Assembly (NCBI RefSeq): GCF_002259795.1
Contig: NZ_MWXA01000005.1
Coordinates: forward strand, 124,001-188,000
Reading direction: 5' to 3'
DNA: 64,000 bases
From: Bifidobacterium aquikefiri
GTDB taxonomy: Bacteria > Actinomycetota > Actinomycetes > Actinomycetales > Bifidobacteriaceae
Part shown: positions 1 through 8,454 of the stretch, piece after piece
Layout of the letters: each line of letters starts with the position of its first letter
How positions within the stretch are numbered: position 1 is the first letter of the stretch
The notes under the pieces: generated by a model
Seen by the model: the letters and a program-made list of their open reading frames with translations, nothing else
What the model was told of the DNA's origin: nothing
Databases searched by the model: none
Translations under genes and position numbers: made by a program

Positions 1-86
1 GCAAGTGGTTCGGCTTCCTGACCGATGAACAAAGCAAGGCTCTGGACGCCAATGGTGCCCATGGCAACAGCGTGGATGGAGAATAG
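1..86 (+). CDS. trpB: Tryptophan synthase beta chain, C-terminal end (partial)
   Basis: Only the last 27 codons and the stop are inside the window, read in the frame that starts at base 3. The tail begins KWFGFLTDEQ and ends at TAG 84-86. The fragment alone would not identify the gene. The call rests on position: it runs directly into trpA in the same direction, and trpB-trpA is a near-universal bacterial pair whose products form the alpha2-beta2 tryptophan synthase complex. The beta chain condenses indole with serine using pyridoxal phosphate. Confidence 0.7.
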   Translation, partial: KWFGFLTDEQSKALDANGAHGNSVDGE

Positions 87-94
87 TGATCGGC

Positions 95-1000
95 ATGAAT
101 GACACACACAATACCTTCGAATCATCTGCAGCTGCAACGTCTGATGTTCGCCATACTCAACCACTTGGGTTCACCAATGCGCCTAGCAAGACGGCCACAA
201 GGCTGCAGGAGCTGGCTGATAACAATTCACCTGCATTCATCGGCTATCTTCCCTATGGCTTTCCCAACAAGGAATACTCGCTGAAGGCCTTCGAGACGCT
301 GGTCAAACATGGCGTTGACATTGTAGAAATCGGTTTGCCTTACTCTGATCCCGTCATGGATGGTCCGGTCATTCAGGCAGCGTCGCACATTGCCTTGGAC
401 AATGGCGAGCGCATTGCAGGAGTCTTCGATGCGGTCGAGACCGTGGCCAAGGCAGGTGGTGTGCCACTGATCATGAGCTATTGGAATCTGATCTTCCGCT
501 ATGGTGTCGAACGGTTCGCCAGGGATTTTTCGAACGCCGGGGGCGCTGGACTGATCACACCTGATTTGATACCAGACGAAGCAGGGGAGTGGATCGAAGC
601 TTCGGAGCGCTACGGTCTGGATAGGGTCTTTTTGGTGTCACCGGATTCCACTGCAGAGAGGCTTGCCATCGTTGCGAACAATGCCAGAGGCTTTGTCTAC
701 GCTGCTTCACGCATGGGGGTGACGGGCGAAAGAACCACCATCTCATCCTCACCGGAGTTGCTTGTCGAACGTACCCGCCAGGCAGGTGCCGATCATGTCT
801 GTGTCGGTATCGGTGTGTCCACGCCAGAGCAGGGTTCGAAGGTGGGCAGCTATGCCGATGGCGTCATCGTAGGTTCAGCCTTGGTCCACCAATTGTTGGA
901 TGGCACGGGCAGACACGTCAAGCCTGAAGAACAGGGCCTGGCTGATCTGGCTCAGACGACACATGATTTGGCCGAAGCAATACACGGAGCTCGAGGCTAG
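95..1000 (+). CDS. trpA: Tryptophan synthase alpha chain
   Basis: TrpA cleaves indole-3-glycerol phosphate to indole and glyceraldehyde 3-phosphate and passes indole to the beta subunit through an internal tunnel. The protein is about 301 residues with a TIM-barrel pattern. The stretch VEIGLPYSDPVMDGP carries the two catalytic acids of the family (equivalent to Glu49 and Asp60 of the E. coli enzyme). The N-terminal 35 or so residues before the core are an extension rich in Thr, Ser and Ala, longer than in enterobacteria. The start is uncertain: ATG 95 is chosen, but GTG 86 overlaps the trpB stop and lies four bases after a GGAG, so translation may be coupled. Confidence 0.95.
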   Translation: MNDTHNTFESSAAATSDVRHTQPLGFTNAPSKTATRLQELADNNSPAFIGYLPYGFPNKEYSLKAFETLVKHGVDIVEIGLPYSDPVMDGPVIQAASHIALDNGERIAGVFDAVETVAKAGGVPLIMSYWNLIFRYGVERFARDFSNAGGAGLITPDLIPDEAGEWIEASERYGLDRVFLVSPDSTAERLAIVANNARGFVYAASRMGVTGERTTISSSPELLVERTRQAGADHVCVGIGVSTPEQGSKVGSYADGVIVGSALVHQLLDGTGRHVKPEEQGLADLAQTTHDLAEAIHGARG

Positions 1001-1087
1001 CTTTCGACTATGCCTGAAATCCATGGGTGAACAATCCTTGGGATATGCCCTAATATTATGTATGGCTTGTGAACATAGAAGTTGCAA

Positions 1088-1131
1088 TTCGGTGCTGGCC
1101 GGCTGTGTGCTGCCGGCACCGTTCATGTGAG
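1088..1131 (+). terminator. GC-rich hairpin between trpA and lgt
   Basis: GCCGGC and its reverse complement flank an 8-base loop, and outer bases (CGGTGC / GCACCG) also pair across a bulge. No T-run follows, so this is at best a weak intrinsic terminator or a structured leader. The 177-base gap between trpA and lgt holds nothing else that I recognise. Confidence 0.3.
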
Positions 1132-1177
1132 TGCACATGCTCTCGAAGCTTCATAACAGACAATTGAATGGGGAGTC

Positions 1178-2239
1178 ATGAACCTAGCCTATATTCCGTC
1201 ACCGTCGATTTCCGAATTCTCGATTGGACCGTTGACCATACACTTTTATGCCTTGACTATGCTTGCGGCCATTGTCGTTGCCGTGTGGATAGCAACCGTG
1301 CGATGGAAGAAACTTGGCGGAATCAGCGATCAGATTCTTGACATTGCCCTCTGTGCAGTTCCGGCTGGCATCATAGGGGCGCGAATCTATCACATCATCA
1401 CTACTCCTGAACGTTTCTTCGGTCCAACCGGGGATTGGATAGACATGTTTCGCATCTGGAACGGCGGATTAGGGATATGGGGAGCGATTGTGCTTGGAGC
1501 TCTTGCTGCCTGGGGCTGGTGCAGACATCGTCACTATCCCATGGCCCTGCTGAGTGATGTGATCGCGCCGGCCCTTCTGGTGGCACAGGCCATAGGTCGC
1601 TTGGGCAACTGGTTCAACCAGGAGCTCTATGGTGCACCGACCACACTGCCATGGGGACTCAAACTCAACATCACCGGTACTGCAATCGGCAGCAGTGAAC
1701 TCTGCTATGACGGCTCCTCATGCCCAACTGGCACTCTTTTCCAACCAACGTTTCTGTACGAGATGATATGGAACCTCATCGGTGCCGCACTCATTCTTTG
1801 GATTGGTCGCAGGGCGTCGAAAGCACTGAAGGCGGGTTCACTGTTTGCCATATATGTGATGTGGTACACGGCCGGACGCACATGGATTGAAATGCTGCGC
1901 ATAGATTTCGCACATGAATTCCTCGGTGTCCGCATCAACGTATGGGTATCCATGGTGTGCTTCATTCTCGGCGTGTTTGCCTTCATACTGATTCAGAGAT
2001 ACGGCAAATCCACTGCTCTCTTATCTGAGAAGCTGCGTACCATCACCGAACTTGAGTCGCGTGAGCAGGAAGGCTCAACTTCAACACTTTCACCAAAACC
2101 AAGTGGCACAGTCGAAAAGCGGGAGTCATTCGATGCTGACGAGTTTTCGCACAATTCGCCAGACAGTGATGAAAACGACGATGCGCGGACAGGCAAGGAA
2201 TCGAATGAAGCGTCATCCGAGAAGAATAAGAAGGCTTGA
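1178..2239 (+). CDS. lgt: Prolipoprotein diacylglyceryl transferase
   Basis: Lgt attaches diacylglycerol from phosphatidylglycerol to the lipobox cysteine of prolipoproteins at the outer face of the membrane. The 353-residue protein has about seven hydrophobic segments. The signature GRLGNWFNQELYG is close to the family pattern, and the later GRTWIEMLRID matches the second conserved arginine region. The last 75 residues or so form a charged, Ser/Glu/Lys-rich cytoplasmic tail beyond the E. coli enzyme. The window encodes a client lipoprotein (35450-36496). trpBA followed by lgt is the same order as in mycobacteria. Confidence 0.96.
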   Translation: MNLAYIPSPSISEFSIGPLTIHFYALTMLAAIVVAVWIATVRWKKLGGISDQILDIALCAVPAGIIGARIYHIITTPERFFGPTGDWIDMFRIWNGGLGIWGAIVLGALAAWGWCRHRHYPMALLSDVIAPALLVAQAIGRLGNWFNQELYGAPTTLPWGLKLNITGTAIGSSELCYDGSSCPTGTLFQPTFLYEMIWNLIGAALILWIGRRASKALKAGSLFAIYVMWYTAGRTWIEMLRIDFAHEFLGVRINVWVSMVCFILGVFAFILIQRYGKSTALLSEKLRTITELESREQEGSTSTLSPKPSGTVEKRESFDADEFSHNSPDSDENDDARTGKESNEASSEKNKKA

Positions 2240-2280
2240 TCGACAGCCGCTCGTCTTTCGTATTGCTTAGAATGGCGCGT

Positions 2281-2946
2281 ATGAGTATTCAGATAGCACC
2301 AAGTATTCTTTCCGCCGATTTTGCAAACCTAGAACGCGATCTTCATGCAATAGACAATGCGGATCTGGTTCACGTCGATGTCATGGATCATCATTTCGTT
2401 CCAAATCTGACTTTGGGCGAACCGATCGTCAAGAGAATTTGCCAAGTGAGTGAGCTTCCCGTCGATGTTCATCTGATGATTGAAGACCCAGATCGCTGGG
2501 CTCCAGAATTTGCAAAGCTTGGCGTCCATTCTGTGTCGTTCCATATGGGAGCCACGCACGCTCCAGTTCGTCTGGCCCGTCAACTTCGTGGCATGGGTGT
2601 CAAGGCCTGCTTCGCAGTGCGCCCAGCAGAACCCGTCGAACCAATCTTCGATATCCTCGATGAATTCGACATGATTTTGATCATGACGGTCGAACCTGGT
2701 TTCGGTGGTCAGAAGTTCCTTGCCAATCAGATGGGCAAGACGCGTCGCCTTCGCGATGAGATCACACGCCGAGGACTTGGCACGCATATTCAGGTTGACG
2801 GTGGCGTGAGTCCATCTACCGCTCATATAGTCGCTGAGGCCGGTGCCGATGTTCTTGTCGCGGGTTCTGCCGTGTATGGGTCACCAGATCCGGCAAAGGC
2901 CATAGATAATATCAGGAATCTCGCACAGGCTGCATATAAGGACTGA
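2281..2946 (+). CDS. rpe: Ribulose-phosphate 3-epimerase
   Basis: Rpe interconverts ribulose 5-phosphate and xylulose 5-phosphate, supplying the fructose-6-phosphate phosphoketolase shunt characteristic of bifidobacteria. From ATG 2281 the protein has 221 residues, the usual family length. Visible motifs are APSILSADFANL near the N-terminus, HVDVMDHHFVPNLTLG with metal-site His and Asp, VHLMIEDP, and MTVEPGFGGQKF followed by VDGGVSP. ATG 2272 and a TTG at 2236 overlapping the lgt stop are alternative starts; no strong ribosome binding site decides between them. Confidence 0.95.
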   Translation: MSIQIAPSILSADFANLERDLHAIDNADLVHVDVMDHHFVPNLTLGEPIVKRICQVSELPVDVHLMIEDPDRWAPEFAKLGVHSVSFHMGATHAPVRLARQLRGMGVKACFAVRPAEPVEPIFDILDEFDMILIMTVEPGFGGQKFLANQMGKTRRLRDEITRRGLGTHIQVDGGVSPSTAHIVAEAGADVLVAGSAVYGSPDPAKAIDNIRNLAQAAYKD

Positions 2947-3006
2947 ACTCGGCATCACCAGTTGGTTGAATGTGCATCACCGGCAATGGGACATAGGAAA
3001 GTTAGC

Positions 3007-3270
3007 ATGAAGACATTTGAATCGCTGTTCAAGGAACTCTCAGAGAAGGCAGCCACCAGGCAAGAAGGATCGCTCACCGTAGGGGAGCTTGCAAAGGGAA
3101 CTCACTTCATCGGCAAGAAGATCATCGAAGAGGCAGGTGAGACCTGGATGGCGGCCGAATACGAAGGCGCAGATCGCACTGCGGAGGAAATGAGCCAGCT
3201 TCTATACCACATGCAGGTCATGATGATCGATCGTGGTATCAGCATTGAAGACGTGTATAAGCATCTGTAA
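3007..3270 (+). CDS. hisE: Phosphoribosyl-ATP pyrophosphatase
   Basis: HisE hydrolyses phosphoribosyl-ATP to phosphoribosyl-AMP, the second step of histidine synthesis. The 87-residue protein starts [11 protein letters not shown] and contains the all-alpha MazG-like core with [16 protein letters not shown] and [14 protein letters not shown], the acidic Mg-binding helices of the family. ATG 3007 is preceded by AGGAAAG at a good distance. It sits just before hisG, the same pairing as in other actinobacteria, while the remaining his genes are not in the window. Confidence 0.94.
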   Translation: MKTFESLFKELSEKAATRQEGSLTVGELAKGTHFIGKKIIEEAGETWMAAEYEGADRTAEEMSQLLYHMQVMMIDRGISIEDVYKHL

Positions 3271-3302
3271 GTCGTATGATTACACGTTTGCGATCAGGAC
3301 AT

Positions 3303-3342
3303 GTTTGCGCATGAGACGAATTGGCGACATGGATGCGCAAAC
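3303..3342. promoter_or_regulatory. 10-bp perfect inverted repeat in the hisE-hisG gap
   Basis: GTTTGCGCAT (3303-3312) and ATGCGCAAAC (3333-3342) are exact reverse complements separated by 20 bases. The element ends 31 bases before the hisG start. It could be an operator or a leader RNA hairpin for hisG; there is no T-run after it. The function is inferred from position only. Confidence 0.45.
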
Positions 3343-3373
3343 AGTATGGTAGAGGCTGTTTATAGGAGGATTG

Positions 3374-4225
3374 ATGTTAAGAATAGCAGTGCCAAACAAG
3401 GGAATGCTCTCCCAACCATCGTGGAACATGCTGGCAGAGGCGGGATACAGACTGAGAACGAATCCGCGTCAGCTGGTCGTTGAAGACCACGACAACGATA
3501 TTGAACTCTTCTATCTCCGTCCACTCGACATTGCCGTATATGTCGGGCGTGGAACCGTTGATGTTGGCATCACTGGCCGTGACCTGTTGCTGAATTCAGG
3601 CACTGCCGCAGTAGAACACCTCAAGCTTGGATTTGGTGCATCCACATTCCGTTTTGCCTCACCAGAAGGTTCAGATATCAAGGAACTCAAGGATATCAAT
3701 GGCAAGAGGGTTGCCAGCTCTTATGACAAGCTTGTTGGCGACTATCTTAAGGATCGTGGTGTCTCTGCAGAGATCATTCATCTGGACGGTGCCGTCGAGT
3801 CTTCGGTACATCTGGGTGTCGCGGATCTGATCGCCGATGTGGTTTCGACCGGAACGACCATGCGCAATGCCGGACTGAAGATTTTCTCCGATCCGATTCT
3901 CCATTCGGAAGGTATCCTCATTAGATCTCCTCGGGTCCATGTTGACGATGAGCGCATGATCAAATTCAGTCGTAGACTGCAGGGAGTGCTCACGGCTCAT
4001 CATTATGTTTTGATGGACTACGATATTCCCACAGAAAAGGTTCCCGAAGCTGTCAATATCACTCCAGGCTTTGAATCACCGACCGTTTCACACCTGCACG
4101 ACAGGCAGTGGTCTGCCGTCCGCGTAATGGTTCCCAGGGAAACAGTGAACACATTGATGGATAGACTCTATGATGTTGGGGCACGTGCCATTATAGTAAC
4201 CGCATTGCAAGCATCGAGAATGTGA
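3374..4225 (+). CDS. hisG: ATP phosphoribosyltransferase (long form)
   Basis: HisG joins ATP and PRPP in the first, feedback-controlled step of histidine synthesis. The protein has 283 residues, so it is the long form with its own C-terminal ACT-like regulatory domain (roughly residues 210-283, ending in [16 protein letters not shown]). It therefore does not need HisZ. The catalytic half begins [11 protein letters not shown] and includes [15 protein letters not shown] and the PRPP-binding region [15 protein letters not shown]. The start is ATG 3374 because AGGAGG lies at 3365-3370; the TTG at 3371 is too close to it. Confidence 0.96.
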   Translation: MLRIAVPNKGMLSQPSWNMLAEAGYRLRTNPRQLVVEDHDNDIELFYLRPLDIAVYVGRGTVDVGITGRDLLLNSGTAAVEHLKLGFGASTFRFASPEGSDIKELKDINGKRVASSYDKLVGDYLKDRGVSAEIIHLDGAVESSVHLGVADLIADVVSTGTTMRNAGLKIFSDPILHSEGILIRSPRVHVDDERMIKFSRRLQGVLTAHHYVLMDYDIPTEKVPEAVNITPGFESPTVSHLHDRQWSAVRVMVPRETVNTLMDRLYDVGARAIIVTALQASRM

Positions 4226-4842
4226 GTATGACCTCCCAGGACCCCACAATGGAAAGCAAATACAGCCCAGAAGCCAAAGACACGATTTGGACGATCCCGA
4301 ATGCGATCAGTTTGATGCGCATCGCATGCATTCCGTTCATCACCGTCCTGGTGTCTCATAGGCATCTGGTGCTTTCGCTGTTGCTCATCCTTGTGTCAGC
4401 CCTTTCCGATGGTGTCGATGGCTACATTGCCAGGCGTTTCAATCAGGTCAGCAAGGCCGGGCAGATGCTCGACCCCATTGCCGACCGTATGCTGATATTC
4501 TTCACCATTCTAGCTTTGGGCGTATCACACATTCTGCCCTGGTGGCTGCTCATTGTCGTAGGGCTGCGCGACCTGCTAATGGCTGGACTTATACTCATTC
4601 TTGCGCAGTATGACTATGGTCCGTTACCGGTTCACTTTGCGGGAAAAACCGGCACGGCCTTGCTCATGGTCGGCATTCCTGCACTGATCGTTGCTGATGC
4701 CTGGTCTGGTTCAATGTTCCGTGTTCTTCACCTGATCTCTCTCGCAGTTGTACTGTGGGGTGTCTTCTTCTATTGGTTTGCAGGCATTCTCTACATTCGC
4801 CAGGGAATGTCGCTGATGCGCGAAGAACGACGTCATGAATGA
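4222..4842 (+). CDS. pgsA: CDP-alcohol phosphatidyltransferase (PgsA-like)
   Basis: This is a membrane enzyme that transfers a phosphatidyl group from CDP-diacylglycerol to an alcohol, probably glycerol 3-phosphate. The family signature is complete: [10 protein letters not shown], eight residues, then G-QML-D-PIA-D. Four to five hydrophobic segments cover most of the 206 residues. The GTG start overlaps the hisG stop; ATG 4228 is an in-frame alternative. It heads a tightly packed run with two DUF881 proteins, sbp, FHA and MerR genes, matching mycobacterial Rv1822-Rv1828. The exact acceptor (glycerol phosphate or inositol phosphate) cannot be read from sequence. Confidence 0.85.
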   Translation: MSMTSQDPTMESKYSPEAKDTIWTIPNAISLMRIACIPFITVLVSHRHLVLSLLLILVSALSDGVDGYIARRFNQVSKAGQMLDPIADRMLIFFTILALGVSHILPWWLLIVVGLRDLLMAGLILILAQYDYGPLPVHFAGKTGTALLMVGIPALIVADAWSGSMFRVLHLISLAVVLWGVFFYWFAGILYIRQGMSLMREERRHE

Positions 4843-5803
4843 TATGCAGCGGCCACGGTCGTTTTCGGTGGGTCCAGACAGAATGCCATATCACCGCAGA
4901 GCTGTGTTTTCGAAAGATGTCTCTGGACTCGCTGAGAGGCATGTAGATCGGCTACCGGACACGGTTTCGAATATCCGCAATCGTCGAAGACGCATAGACG
5001 ATGAATCGCTGCGACTCATTGACGATTTGACCAACCGCTCGCTCGATCCGATGTTCAGCGATGCCACACTGGTTCATGATCGGCGTGGACCATTGCAGGT
5101 ATGGATGTCCAGGTTGCTGGTCTTCTTCATATGTCTTGCCGTCGGATTGGCTGGAACAGTAATTGTTCGTGAGTTGCATACCGATCCAAGGAGCAAGATT
5201 CGCGAGAAACTCATATCTCAGGTCGAGGCGGAAACCAGGGAATACAATTCGACGAACGATAAGATTGCCAAGCTCCGCAGTCAGATGGACTCGCTCTCTG
5301 CACAGGTTGGAGGAGACGCCGTCAATCCAACCGCCGATAGAGACAACTTGCTCAACGGATTTACTAAGGTCGAGGGCGAGGGTATTTCAATCAGTCTTGC
5401 CAACCCCATAGCAGCAACGGATTCAGCAGGTTCAAACGATAGTGATAATGACAATATCCGTGTCATCACCGACGTTGACCTTCAGCAATTCGTTTCGAAG
5501 CTGTGGGCTGCGGGTGCGGAAGCCATCTCCATCAACGGGTATCGCGTAGGTGTCCAGACTTCTGTACGTACAGCGGGTACCACGATTCTCGTTGGACTCA
5601 ATTCCATTCAAAGTCCCTATATGATAACCGCCATAGGCGATACCAACGTTCTGCAGACTGATATGAGTAGCTCAGAACAGAAGGATCTCTATGGCACGCT
5701 GAACAAGGCGGGGATCCATCCACAGGTTTCGAAAGAGCATATGATTACAATGAGCAGCACCGCTGGTACACCGGATTTATCGTACGCAAAGAGGAGCGAA
5801 TAA
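4835..5803 (+). CDS. DUF881 membrane-anchored protein, first copy
   Basis: The protein has 322 residues: a basic, probably cytoplasmic N-terminal region of about 85 residues, one transmembrane segment (around residues 90-113), a short coiled coil, and an external DUF881 domain with the typical VEGEGISISL and later AGAEAISINGYRVG. Its biochemical role is unknown. DUF881 genes flank sbp across actinobacteria and some Firmicutes, and the context suggests a cell-envelope or division role. It overlaps the pgsA stop by eight bases. The long N-terminal cytoplasmic segment is absent from the second copy's shorter form. Confidence 0.85.
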   Translation: MNDMQRPRSFSVGPDRMPYHRRAVFSKDVSGLAERHVDRLPDTVSNIRNRRRRIDDESLRLIDDLTNRSLDPMFSDATLVHDRRGPLQVWMSRLLVFFICLAVGLAGTVIVRELHTDPRSKIREKLISQVEAETREYNSTNDKIAKLRSQMDSLSAQVGGDAVNPTADRDNLLNGFTKVEGEGISISLANPIAATDSAGSNDSDNDNIRVITDVDLQQFVSKLWAAGAEAISINGYRVGVQTSVRTAGTTILVGLNSIQSPYMITAIGDTNVLQTDMSSSEQKDLYGTLNKAGIHPQVSKEHMITMSSTAGTPDLSYAKRSE

Positions 5804-5804
5804 C

Positions 5805-6137
5805 ATGGCCGCAGTCATCGGTTTAATCGCAGGCGTGGTTTTTGGCATCTTCCTGCAGCCCGATATTCCCATCGTTCTGCAGCCATATCTGCCGATCATG
5901 GTTGTGGCAGCTCTCGATGCACTGTTGGGTGCCGCGCGATCATTCTTTGAGCGAAGCTTCTCTGACAAGGTGTTCGTCATTTCGTTCCTTTCGAATGTCA
6001 TCACAGCAACCCTGCTGGTGCTGCTCGGCAATCAGCTTGGTGTAGGTTCGCAGCTCTCCACGGCAGTTATCGTGGTGCTCGGCATTCGCATCTTTTCCAA
6101 TGTTTCTGCCATACGTCGATTTATCTTTAAGGGCTGA
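5805..6137 (+). CDS. sbp: Small basic protein, DUF1290 family (Sbp)
   Basis: The 110-residue protein has three hydrophobic segments: a start MAAVIGLIAGVVFGIFLQ, the loop PYLPIMVVAALDALLGAARS, and an end at RRFIFKG. This is the DUF1290 pattern, found almost always between two DUF881 genes. In Bacillus the family member lies with division genes; no activity is known. GAGGAG at 5791-5796 serves as the ribosome binding site. One base separates it from the upstream gene and two from the downstream one, so the three are very likely co-translated. Confidence 0.9.
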   Translation: MAAVIGLIAGVVFGIFLQPDIPIVLQPYLPIMVVAALDALLGAARSFFERSFSDKVFVISFLSNVITATLLVLLGNQLGVGSQLSTAVIVVLGIRIFSNVSAIRRFIFKG

Positions 6138-6139
6138 TC

Positions 6140-6988
6140 ATGGCACGGGCTAATCACGAACACTACGAACAGCATGGGCATCGCGAGCTTCACGCTGCCA
6201 TACCCCGCTACCACAGGATGAACACCAAGGATAAGGTCAACGACACTACAGATACCGGCTCATTTCCGATAGTGCGCAGAAAACCACCTTACGGGCCGAG
6301 AGGCAATGCAAGAAGGGCACGGATCGTCAGCAGCGTACTGGTTGCGTTGCTTTCTGCCCTGCTGGGGTTTGGCTACGTTGCACAGGTTCGCAACACCGAG
6401 TCCTCATACGAGTCCCTGACCGAAGACGAGTTGGTGCGCGTTCTTGATGAGACGAGCACGCAGGTTGACAAGCTTGAGCAGCGAAAGAGTGAGCTGAACG
6501 CTCAGCTGGAATCCATCCAATCGGCTGCTGACAAGCAGGAGGAAGCAGCAAGGATCGCTGCTCAGAATGAAACGACCAACGGAATTTTGTCTGGTAGATT
6601 GCCTGCTGAAGGCAAAGGCATCACCATCACCGTGACACAGGGCAGTACTCATGTGGATGCCTCGACCATGTTTACTCTGATTGAAGAGTTGAGAAATGCC
6701 GGGGCTGAAGTCATTTCCTTCAATTCCGTTCGAATCGTCACCTCGTCGTATATCAAGGATACGAAATCGGGGCTCAATGTAGATGGGCAAAGCGCCGCAT
6801 CACCTTATACGATCAAGGCTATCGGTAATCCGGAAGACTTACAGAATGCGATTCAGATCGCAGGGGGAGTGGGTTCGAGACTCAAGGTACAATACAATGC
6901 AAAAGTAGTGTTGAAACAGCAGGAAAGTGTCAAAATCGACGAGGTTCGACGCTCCCCAACGTATAAGTATGCAAAGACGGTAGAATGA
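6140..6988 (+). CDS. DUF881 membrane-anchored protein, second copy
   Basis: This paralogue of the gene at 4835 has 282 residues. It has a roughly 55-residue cytoplasmic stretch, a transmembrane segment near residues 57-75, a predicted coiled coil (EDELVRVLDETSTQVDKLEQ and on), and the DUF881 domain with EGKGITITV, AGAEVISFNSVRI and SPYTIKAIGNPEDL. The two copies could form a complex with Sbp; that is inferred from invariant co-location only. It overlaps the next gene by four bases (ATGA). Confidence 0.85.
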   Translation: MARANHEHYEQHGHRELHAAIPRYHRMNTKDKVNDTTDTGSFPIVRRKPPYGPRGNARRARIVSSVLVALLSALLGFGYVAQVRNTESSYESLTEDELVRVLDETSTQVDKLEQRKSELNAQLESIQSAADKQEEAARIAAQNETTNGILSGRLPAEGKGITITVTQGSTHVDASTMFTLIEELRNAGAEVISFNSVRIVTSSYIKDTKSGLNVDGQSAASPYTIKAIGNPEDLQNAIQIAGGVGSRLKVQYNAKVVLKQQESVKIDEVRRSPTYKYAKTVE

Positions 6989-7434
6989 CATCTATGACTG
7001 ATCCAATTCCAACGGCAGGCGAGACCACAATCATTGGTCTGCCAGCCCTCAATATGCCAGTAGTAACCACAGCGGATCGTCCTTTGACGAAGGAAGATCT
7101 GGAGACGATAGCAAAGCTTTCAGAGGGAACGGCTTTGCTGATCTCAACTAGGGGAGCGGTGTCCGGTTCACGCTATCTTCTCGATGAGGATGAAGTCAGC
7201 GTTGGCCGTGATCAAAATGCCGACATTTTGCTTGACGATTCTACCGTGTCTCGTGCGCATGCCATCTTCAGAAAAATCGGTAATGCCTATCATGTTCTCG
7301 ATGCAGGCAGCCTCAATGGCACGTACGTTAATCGTAAGCGAGTCGATGACATGGAACTACATGCAGGCGACGAAATCCAAATCGGCAAGTTTCGCTTGGT
7401 TTTCTTCACAAAATCTGCGGTTGTCAAGGACTAG
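6985..7434 (+). CDS. garA: FHA-domain protein, GarA/OdhI-like
   Basis: The 149-residue protein has an N-terminal tail of about 50 residues and one forkhead-associated domain: VSVGRDQNADILLDDSTVSRAH, then the phosphothreonine-binding and core residues through SLNGTYVNRKR and GDEIQIGKFRLVF. The tail contains ETTIIG, resembling the ETT motif that serine/threonine kinases phosphorylate in mycobacterial GarA, which then folds onto its own FHA domain. GarA and OdhI control 2-oxoglutarate metabolism in their hosts; the target here is unknown. The position between DUF881 and MerR genes equals Rv1827, but gcvH (Rv1826) is missing. Confidence 0.88.
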   Translation: MTSMTDPIPTAGETTIIGLPALNMPVVTTADRPLTKEDLETIAKLSEGTALLISTRGAVSGSRYLLDEDEVSVGRDQNADILLDDSTVSRAHAIFRKIGNAYHVLDAGSLNGTYVNRKRVDDMELHAGDEIQIGKFRLVFFTKSAVVKD

Positions 7435-7555
7435 CTGAGCATCTGCAGTGATTACACTCGAATATGATGGGCACAGAATATGAGCACTCATGCGAGAAAC
7501 TGCAACTTATATTAGGTATGACATGAGTGTAAGAGGCAAGCCGAAGGGATTGAGA

Positions 7556-8227
7556 ATGGCAGAAATGACCGATGATGTGGCATCACGTAACGGGCAGCCA
7601 GGTCTTCACCTTCACGTGCCTCTTGAACAACGAGACACACTTAATGCGGATGATGCAGTTCAGGGTGAGCTTTTTTCAACTAGCAATGATGAGGAACAAA
7701 CACGAGGGTACAGGGGGACAGTGGCATCAAAGGTCGCTGGAATAACCTATCGTCAGCTTGATTACTGGGCCCGCAAACAAATCGTTGAGCCATCGATAAA
7801 GCCTTCACATGGTTCTGGTTCACGACGTCTCTATTCATTCAAAGATGTTGTGATTCTAGCAATTTCCAAAAAACTTCTCGATGCCGGTGTCAATCTGCAG
7901 AATGTGACACGCGCCATCGAATTTCTTACACAGCATTCAATATCTGATCTTGAAGATCTCACGATTATGTGTGACGGTGATGTTGTTCATGAGTGCAGCA
8001 ATGTAGAGGAAATGTCCGATTTCATGGCTAAGGGCCGCGCAGTCTTTGGTCTTTCCGTGGCAAAGGTTTGGCATCAGATTCAAGAGGCGCTCAATTCGGA
8101 AGATCACGTTGATTTGACGCAGATGCATCAATCACAGGCTCAGGGTCGACCGATTGACGAACTCACGGCACTTCGTGTGCGTCGAAAGCTTGAACGCCAG
8201 CGTCAAGAACGTGAAGTTGCTGCTTGA
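7556..8227 (+). CDS. ftsR: MerR-family regulator, FtsR-like
   Basis: The 223-residue protein has a MerR-type winged helix at its centre (GITYRQLDYWARKQIV, then GSGSRRLYSFKDVVILAISKKLLDAG) and a C-terminal dimerisation helix. The family is the actinobacterial FtsR/Rv1828 group, one member of which activates ftsZ in Corynebacterium. It lacks the usual metal-binding cysteines of classical MerR. Starts at ATG 7490 and 7523 are possible; 7556 is preferred because GAAGGGA precedes it. Its place at the end of the pgsA-DUF881-sbp run supports a role in growth or division. Confidence 0.85.
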   Translation: MAEMTDDVASRNGQPGLHLHVPLEQRDTLNADDAVQGELFSTSNDEEQTRGYRGTVASKVAGITYRQLDYWARKQIVEPSIKPSHGSGSRRLYSFKDVVILAISKKLLDAGVNLQNVTRAIEFLTQHSISDLEDLTIMCDGDVVHECSNVEEMSDFMAKGRAVFGLSVAKVWHQIQEALNSEDHVDLTQMHQSQAQGRPIDELTALRVRRKLERQRQEREVAA

Positions 8228-8454
8228 TATTCTTCCGGCCTTGCTCATTGTGAACTTGCGAAACTATAAGTCGTTGTTTCTATGTATATTCCACCGGAAT
8301 TCAAGCAAAATTACGCACCGTTACTTGGGGAAGTTCACAATGAATGAGTGGCTGGGTTTACGATGTACTAATCTGACATAACGTACATTATCGGCTAAAG
8401 ATCGCTATCAGAATCCGTTAATGACCGATAGATCATCGCCGCGTTTTTTGAATA
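8228..8454. other. Intergenic region between convergent genes
   Basis: Two hundred and twenty-seven AT-rich bases lie between the MerR gene (+) and the HAD phosphatase (-). I see no strong hairpin, repeat or tRNA in it. Confidence 0.5.
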
